A stretch of 64,000 nt of DNA, taken from contig NZ_OY763408.1 in assembly GCF_963667405.1 (NCBI RefSeq), positions 186,001 to 250,000 on the forward strand. The letters run 5' to 3'. Under the pieces are notes generated by a model, which saw nothing but the letters and a program-made list of their open reading frames with translations, made no database searches and was not told the DNA's origin. The stretch's first letter is position 1. Each line of letters begins with the position of its first letter. This document shows positions 60,108 through 64,000 of this stretch, one piece after another. The stretch comes from an uncultured Sphaerochaeta sp. GTDB lineage: Bacteria; Spirochaetota; Spirochaetia; Sphaerochaetales; Sphaerochaetaceae. The position numbers were made by a program, and so were the translations under genes.

Positions 60108-62484
60108 CAAACGTCGTCTCATTCACGTTGTAAATTCTTCTGCGTTTCTGCTCCCTCGTCAGCGAGTAGATGATCTGCATGCCGCGGCCGCTGGACTCCT
60201 CCTCAAGGTTGAGCAGGTCGAAGAACTGGTCCGAGGATTCCGGCTTTGCAGGCAAGTCCCATGCATCAGCCCGGTCCCGGATGATGAGGGTTATCTCCTC
60301 TGCTACGATGACTTCCAGGGCGATGATCTCATCAAGGGTCGACTCCAATCCATGGACGATGATGTTGTTCATGAATTCGCTTGCCACAATCCTGCATCTC
60401 CATGCTTCCATCTCGCTCTTGCCCAGTTTCTGGACGAAGTCGGCACAATCCTGTGCCGTCTTGTCCACCATGGAGAGGCTTGCGGGCAGTTCGAGCACCG
60501 TGGAGTACTCACTGCTCTGCCGCACCTGCATGGCAATGCAGGTGAAATCATCCTGGCGATGGGAGAAGCCGTTCCGGTCTAGCATGGCATGGCACTCCTG
60601 TGGCAGCATGGCCACTTCCGATTCGGCTGAGTCTGCTTTGAGCAATTCCAGGAAGGCTGGCAATCCGAGGGTTTGGCCGGCATCATTGGTCGACTCGAAG
60701 ACGCCGTCGGTGTAGAGGACGAGCATGTCTTCGCTGCAGAGGCTCTCCTCCATGACCAGCGATTGGGCATACTGGTGGTCTCCATCCCACCCTAGGGGGA
60801 TATCCCCAAGCTCATCCAGAATTCGGATGGTATTCATTTTCCTGTTGACGATGGCCATGGGGGGATGACCGGCGGTAAGTGCCTGTACGGTCATGGCCTT
60901 CGTGTCGACGATGGCCAGGCACAGGGTCATGTAGCTCTCCTTGAAGAGCCCTTCGGAGAGAGTCTTGTTGAGGCGGGTGACGATTTCGGCAGGGGTGCAG
61001 TCCTCTCTGGCGGTGGAGAGAATCATGCCAAGCACAGACTTGACGCCCATCATGATCAAGGCTGCCTGCACTCCATGGCCGCTGATGTCCGCTACATAGA
61101 CAACGTAGCGGGTGTCGCTGATCTTCAGGCAGTCAAAGAGATCTCCTCCGATTTGCGCCCAGGGACGATAGTTGGCAGAGAAGATGACGTTGCCCTCTGC
61201 CTTGAACCAGCGGGGAAGGATGTAGTTCTGAATTGATTGTGCGGTATCCAAATCCTCCATGATGTCATCGTACAGTGCCTTGATTTTCTCCTCGGTCTCT
61301 TTCTTTGCGGCAATGGAACTGAACTGGGCTCCCAAGCTGGCGATAAGACGAATTTCCTCTTCAGTGAATGTGCTGTCATTGGCAATCTGGATGACCAGTC
61401 TTCCCCGTTGCTTGCCTTCGATGAGGATCGGCTCTTCCCGGCTCAACAGCTTTCCATCCTCGATGGGGCTGCCGTACGTCCTGTTCTTGTACTCGATGCC
61501 GACGCTCAGGTTCTTGTGGTTCCTGAAGGTTTTTCGGATGGAGAGCAGAGCCTTTGCAAAGATGTCTGCCAAGCTGTTGCTTTCATCGGCAACCAGTTTC
61601 ATGATGCCGAAGAGACAATCCAGCTCGCGTACACGGTCGGAAACCTTGAGCAGCAGTGCTTTCTGTTCCTCTTCCAAACGGACACGCTCTGAAATATCGG
61701 TTGCAATGCCACGAAAGCCGGTGATCTGCTCATTCTCCTGAATCGGGGAAAGGACAAGATTCACCTTGAAGCGCATACCCCGGCTGTTTGCCATCCAGAA
61801 GTCGTCGGAAGCCAGTGGGATTTTGCGAGCGGACAGGTTGCTGAGCACCTGGTGGATGTGATCGATCTCATCAGGCGGGAAAAAGTCCTCAATGGTCGTG
61901 GGATGGAACTCATCGCTGTCAATCTGGCGGAACATCTCATGGGTTCGCCGGTTGTAGAAGGTGAGGTTGTGCTGCCTGTCGAGCTCTACGATGAGGCCGG
62001 GCAGCATGTTTGCCATCTCCATGAAGCGCTTGCTGCTGTTCTCCAGTTCGGTATTCTGCAAGCATGCCCGGCAGGCTGTTCCCAGCTTGTGGTTGAGCGG
62101 ACGCAAGGCTTCCAGAAGGTCGGTGGAGAGCTCATCACCCTGGCGGTACAGTACCAACAGTCCCATGTCTGCAAGACTGAGCACATAATAACGGCCTTCC
62201 CCGACGGTGGTGACCAGGATGTCCTGCATCTGGCTTGCGTGGGAGAGCTCGTCCATCAGTGTCTTGAAGGAAGGTTGCCTGTCCAAGGAACGGGGAACGG
62301 CATAGGCTATATCCAATCTGAATGCATGATCGTCCTGCTTGGCAAGCAGGATTGCTCCCATGGTACACCCCAACTCCTTCAGGTACGTGGCCAGGCTCAT
62401 GCCGAGCATCTTCCTCAGATCGAGCGAATCGCCGATGGACAACAGGATTCGGTAACAGATTCGTTCAATGTCTTGGGCCATCAT
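60079..62484 (-). CDS. PAS/GAF/SpoIIE-type PP2C phosphatase with C-terminal RsbW-like ATPase
   Basis: An 801-residue soluble signalling protein from ATG 62484 (AAGGAG 8 bases upstream). An N-terminal ~150-residue sensor region is followed by a PAS domain (~165-290; MLPGLIVELDRQHNLTFYNR), a GAF-like region (~300-440), a PP2C/SpoIIE phosphatase (~450-665; IGGDLFDCLK, VADISGHGVQAALIM, LYTDGVFES) and a C-terminal HATPase (~690-801; SEFMNNIIVHG N-box, SGRGMQII). The G1 box reads DRADAWD rather than DxGxxxD. It thus combines an RsbU-like phosphatase and RsbW-like kinase, and the STAS protein at 55123 is the natural substrate. It lies 22 bases after the Wzc-like gene, in the same operon. Confidence 0.92.
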   Translation of the reverse strand: MMAQDIERICYRILLSIGDSLDLRKMLGMSLATYLKELGCTMGAILLAKQDDHAFRLDIAYAVPRSLDRQPSFKTLMDELSHASQMQDILVTTVGEGRYYVLSLADMGLLVLYRQGDELSTDLLEALRPLNHKLGTACRACLQNTELENSSKRFMEMANMLPGLIVELDRQHNLTFYNRRTHEMFRQIDSDEFHPTTIEDFFPPDEIDHIHQVLSNLSARKIPLASDDFWMANSRGMRFKVNLVLSPIQENEQITGFRGIATDISERVRLEEEQKALLLKVSDRVRELDCLFGIMKLVADESNSLADIFAKALLSIRKTFRNHKNLSVGIEYKNRTYGSPIEDGKLLSREEPILIEGKQRGRLVIQIANDSTFTEEEIRLIASLGAQFSSIAAKKETEEKIKALYDDIMEDLDTAQSIQNYILPRWFKAEGNVIFSANYRPWAQIGGDLFDCLKISDTRYVVYVADISGHGVQAALIMMGVKSVLGMILSTAREDCTPAEIVTRLNKTLSEGLFKESYMTLCLAIVDTKAMTVQALTAGHPPMAIVNRKMNTIRILDELGDIPLGWDGDHQYAQSLVMEESLCSEDMLVLYTDGVFESTNDAGQTLGLPAFLELLKADSAESEVAMLPQECHAMLDRNGFSHRQDDFTCIAMQVRQSSEYSTVLELPASLSMVDKTAQDCADFVQKLGKSEMEAWRCRIVASEFMNNIIVHGLESTLDEIIALEVIVAEEITLIIRDRADAWDLPAKPESSDQFFDLLNLEEESSGRGMQIIYSLTREQKRRRIYNVNETTFVIASIDAEF

Positions 62485-62506
62485 ACTCATTGCTCCTTAT
62501 GCGCGT

Positions 62507-64000
62507 TCACTCTTGGTAGGGTTGCCGTACTTTGGTCAGGACGATGCCCTCAAAATGGGCATTGGTATGCTGCATGCGTTTGATGGAACGCTGGATGGCA
62601 TCGGGTTTGAGGGTGTCGCAAGCGGTCACGAAGAGAATGGAGTCTGCATAGGAGGAGAGGATGTCCGAGTCGACACAGTCCTGGACCGGCGGTCCTTCCA
62701 TGATGATCAGCGAATACTGCTGCTTGAGGTTCTCCATCAGTTCACGCATCCGTGCCGACTGCAAGAGGTCTGGGATGACGGCTTCGCCTCTGCGGACGAT
62801 GACATCGACTCCGCTGAGTCTGGTGGGGGAGATGATCTGCTGGTGGTCGAACACTTTGTAGGAGAGATACTCTCCCAGACCATCTCCGATCTTGGGATCC
62901 TCGTCTATGAGGAAGGGACCGAACGGCGAGGGCTGCTCGGACTTTCGGATCTGGGCATCGATGAGCAACACCCGCTCATCCTGGCGTCCGAACACGGTTG
63001 CCAGATTGATGGCAACCGTGGATTTTCCCTCCCCATCGGTGGTGCTGGTCACCAGGAAGGTTGCACCCTTTTGCGGGTGAGCTTCCCTCAGGGGACGGCA
63101 GAGGATGCGGTAGGCCTCGATGTGCACCGATTCGCCCTCATCCGAAGGCAGGAGACGGCCCTTGTTGCGGATATAGCCGATGGTTTGCAGGATGGGAACC
63201 TGCAGCTTCTGCCTGGCATCCCCTGCAGATTTGATCCGCATATCCAAGGCGATGGATACCAGCAGCAGGGTGAAGCCGAAGAGGAAGAACAGCGCGGTCA
63301 CGGCAACGGCAATGAGTCTGCGGTTGGACTCACGGGGGTAGAGTGGATTGATGGCTTCGCTGACAATGGAGAAGTCGGTATGGGGCTGGTCCTTAATCAG
63401 GCTGTACTGTTTGAGGACTTTCGAAAGTCCTTGCTCCGCTGCCTCGAGGGAGGCCATCGAGCCGCTGAGACGGGTATACTCCTGGGTGAGCAGGGGGAGG
63501 TCGACGAACTTGTTCTTCAGCTCCTCATAGCGAGCGAGAGAGTTCTGATACTCTGCCTTGGCTTCGATGAGCTGCAGCTCGCTTTCCAGCAATCTGGTCT
63601 GCAGATTCAGTGCATAGATGTTTTCATTCTGAGCCTGGGCGGCAACGGTGATGCGGCTGGAGAGCAACTCGTCAAGTTGCGCTTGTGCCTGCATCATCGC
63701 TTCATCGGGAGTTTTCTGGGCCATGAAGAGCTCATAGGCATACTTTGCTTGCTCGAAGTCGCTTCGGCTTGTAGTGCCGCGTACATAGCCATTCTCCGCT
63801 ATGACGAGTGCGCTTCTAAGGCGCTCCTCTTCGATGGGATTGGTTTTGTTGGCCTGCAAAACCTCGATTTTCTGCTGTAGCAGGCGGATTCTGTTGGAAA
63901 TTTCATCGGACGAGAGGTTGTCAGAGACCAGAAGCGCACCCTGATCCTCGGATTTTGAGCTTTCAAGCGATGTTTGGACGGCAATCTCCTGGCGGATCTT
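62507..64000 (-). CDS. Wzc-like chain-length determinant/BY-kinase protein, N-terminus beyond window
   Basis: The frame is open to the right edge; 498 codons are visible. A long coiled-coil region (ISNRIRLLQQKIEVLQ to ~residue 230 of the visible part) is followed by the GNVR-type segment before a membrane helix (AVAVTALFFLFGFTLLLVSIAL). The cytoplasmic ATPase has Walker A STTDGEGKSTVAINLA, Walker A' VLLIDAQIRKS and Walker B-like SLIIMEGPP. The Asp of the A' motif is present. The C-terminus ends in VRQPYQE without a tyrosine cluster, so autophosphorylation may be reduced or absent. It controls polymer length and export across the envelope in Wzy-dependent systems. The PP2C gene follows directly. 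Confidence 0.92.
   Translation of the reverse strand, partial: KIRQEIAVQTSLESSKSEDQGALLVSDNLSSDEISNRIRLLQQKIEVLQANKTNPIEEERLRSALVIAENGYVRGTTSRSDFEQAKYAYELFMAQKTPDEAMMQAQAQLDELLSSRITVAAQAQNENIYALNLQTRLLESELQLIEAKAEYQNSLARYEELKNKFVDLPLLTQEYTRLSGSMASLEAAEQGLSKVLKQYSLIKDQPHTDFSIVSEAINPLYPRESNRRLIAVAVTALFFLFGFTLLLVSIALDMRIKSAGDARQKLQVPILQTIGYIRNKGRLLPSDEGESVHIEAYRILCRPLREAHPQKGATFLVTSTTDGEGKSTVAINLATVFGRQDERVLLIDAQIRKSEQPSPFGPFLIDEDPKIGDGLGEYLSYKVFDHQQIISPTRLSGVDVIVRRGEAVIPDLLQSARMRELMENLKQQYSLIIMEGPPVQDCVDSDILSSYADSILFVTACDTLKPDAIQRSIKRMQHTNAHFEGIVLTKVRQPYQE

Noticed and set aside
62468..63880. 470-codon open frame on the plus strand
   Set aside because: Antisense to the Wzc-like gene; no domain, no ribosome site.

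Overview
The window looks like chromosomal DNA of a moderately GC-rich Gram-negative bacterium. Many predicted lipoproteins have lipobox cysteines, there are small outer-membrane beta-barrel-type proteins, and signalling genes are dense (hybrid kinases, GGDEF, HD-GYP, a SpoIIE-type phosphatase). The mixture (GH13 sucrose phosphorylase, anaerobe-style xanthine dehydrogenase, 7TM-type hybrid kinase, large lipoprotein families) fits a free-living spirochaete of the Sphaerochaeta type. That assignment is an inference from gene content; no rRNA or other marker gene is present. I saw no tRNA, rRNA, CRISPR array, insertion sequence or prophage. Genes are tightly packed, and many convergent pairs overlap at their stop codons.

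Layout. 1-3.3 kb: two GNAT acetyltransferases, an ATP-grasp ligase and a sucrose phosphorylase. 3.4-7.6 kb: a small defence-like island, with a Nudix hydrolase translationally coupled to a PLD/SF2-helicase/DUF3427 protein, next to an AbiE module whose toxin is truncated while the antitoxin and its palindromic operator remain. 7.7-13.1 kb: an RRM protein, a ketopantoate-reductase-like protein and a three-subunit molybdenum hydroxylase operon. A divergent membrane kinase/receiver/LuxR protein follows at 13.5 kb. 15.8-28.5 kb: a DUF4037 protein, an Acr3 arsenite exporter behind a long palindrome, a lipoprotein, an alpha/beta hydrolase, a BvgS-like kinase with an HD-GYP regulator, a 2-hydroxyacid dehydrogenase, a diguanylate cyclase, a double flavodoxin-fold protein and two envelope proteins. 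28.7-37.2 kb: a MalT-like LuxR regulator followed by four tandem lipoproteins of shared architecture. 37.2-41.7 kb: small genes and a second diguanylate cyclase.

41.8-64 kb is an exopolysaccharide locus: mannose-1-phosphate guanylyltransferase, four GT4 and one GT2 glycosyltransferases, a polyprenyl-phosphate sugar-1-phosphate transferase, a WecG/TagA/CpsF transferase, a Wzc-like chain-length/kinase protein (runs off the right edge), a GH9 hydrolase, a CelD/FemAB-like acyltransferase and an alkaline-phosphatase-superfamily phosphoesterase. No Wzx flippase or Wzy polymerase is visible, so the locus probably continues past 64 kb.

The most interesting aspect is how this locus seems to be controlled. 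It carries a STAS antagonist protein and a fused PP2C phosphatase plus RsbW-like ATPase (a partner switch resembling Vibrio SypA/SypE). It also carries a GGDEF protein whose active site is degenerate (GGDKF) while its RxxD inhibitory site is intact, which suggests a c-di-GMP receptor. The two active-looking cyclases elsewhere in the window lack that RxxD site. The locus also encodes an apparent double pseudo-enzyme (nucleotidyltransferase-like, hexapeptide repeat, then a sugar-transferase-like domain without its Asp-Glu dyad). Several genes without a Shine-Dalgarno sequence have a -10-like hexamer about 6 bases before ATG, suggesting leaderless transcription.
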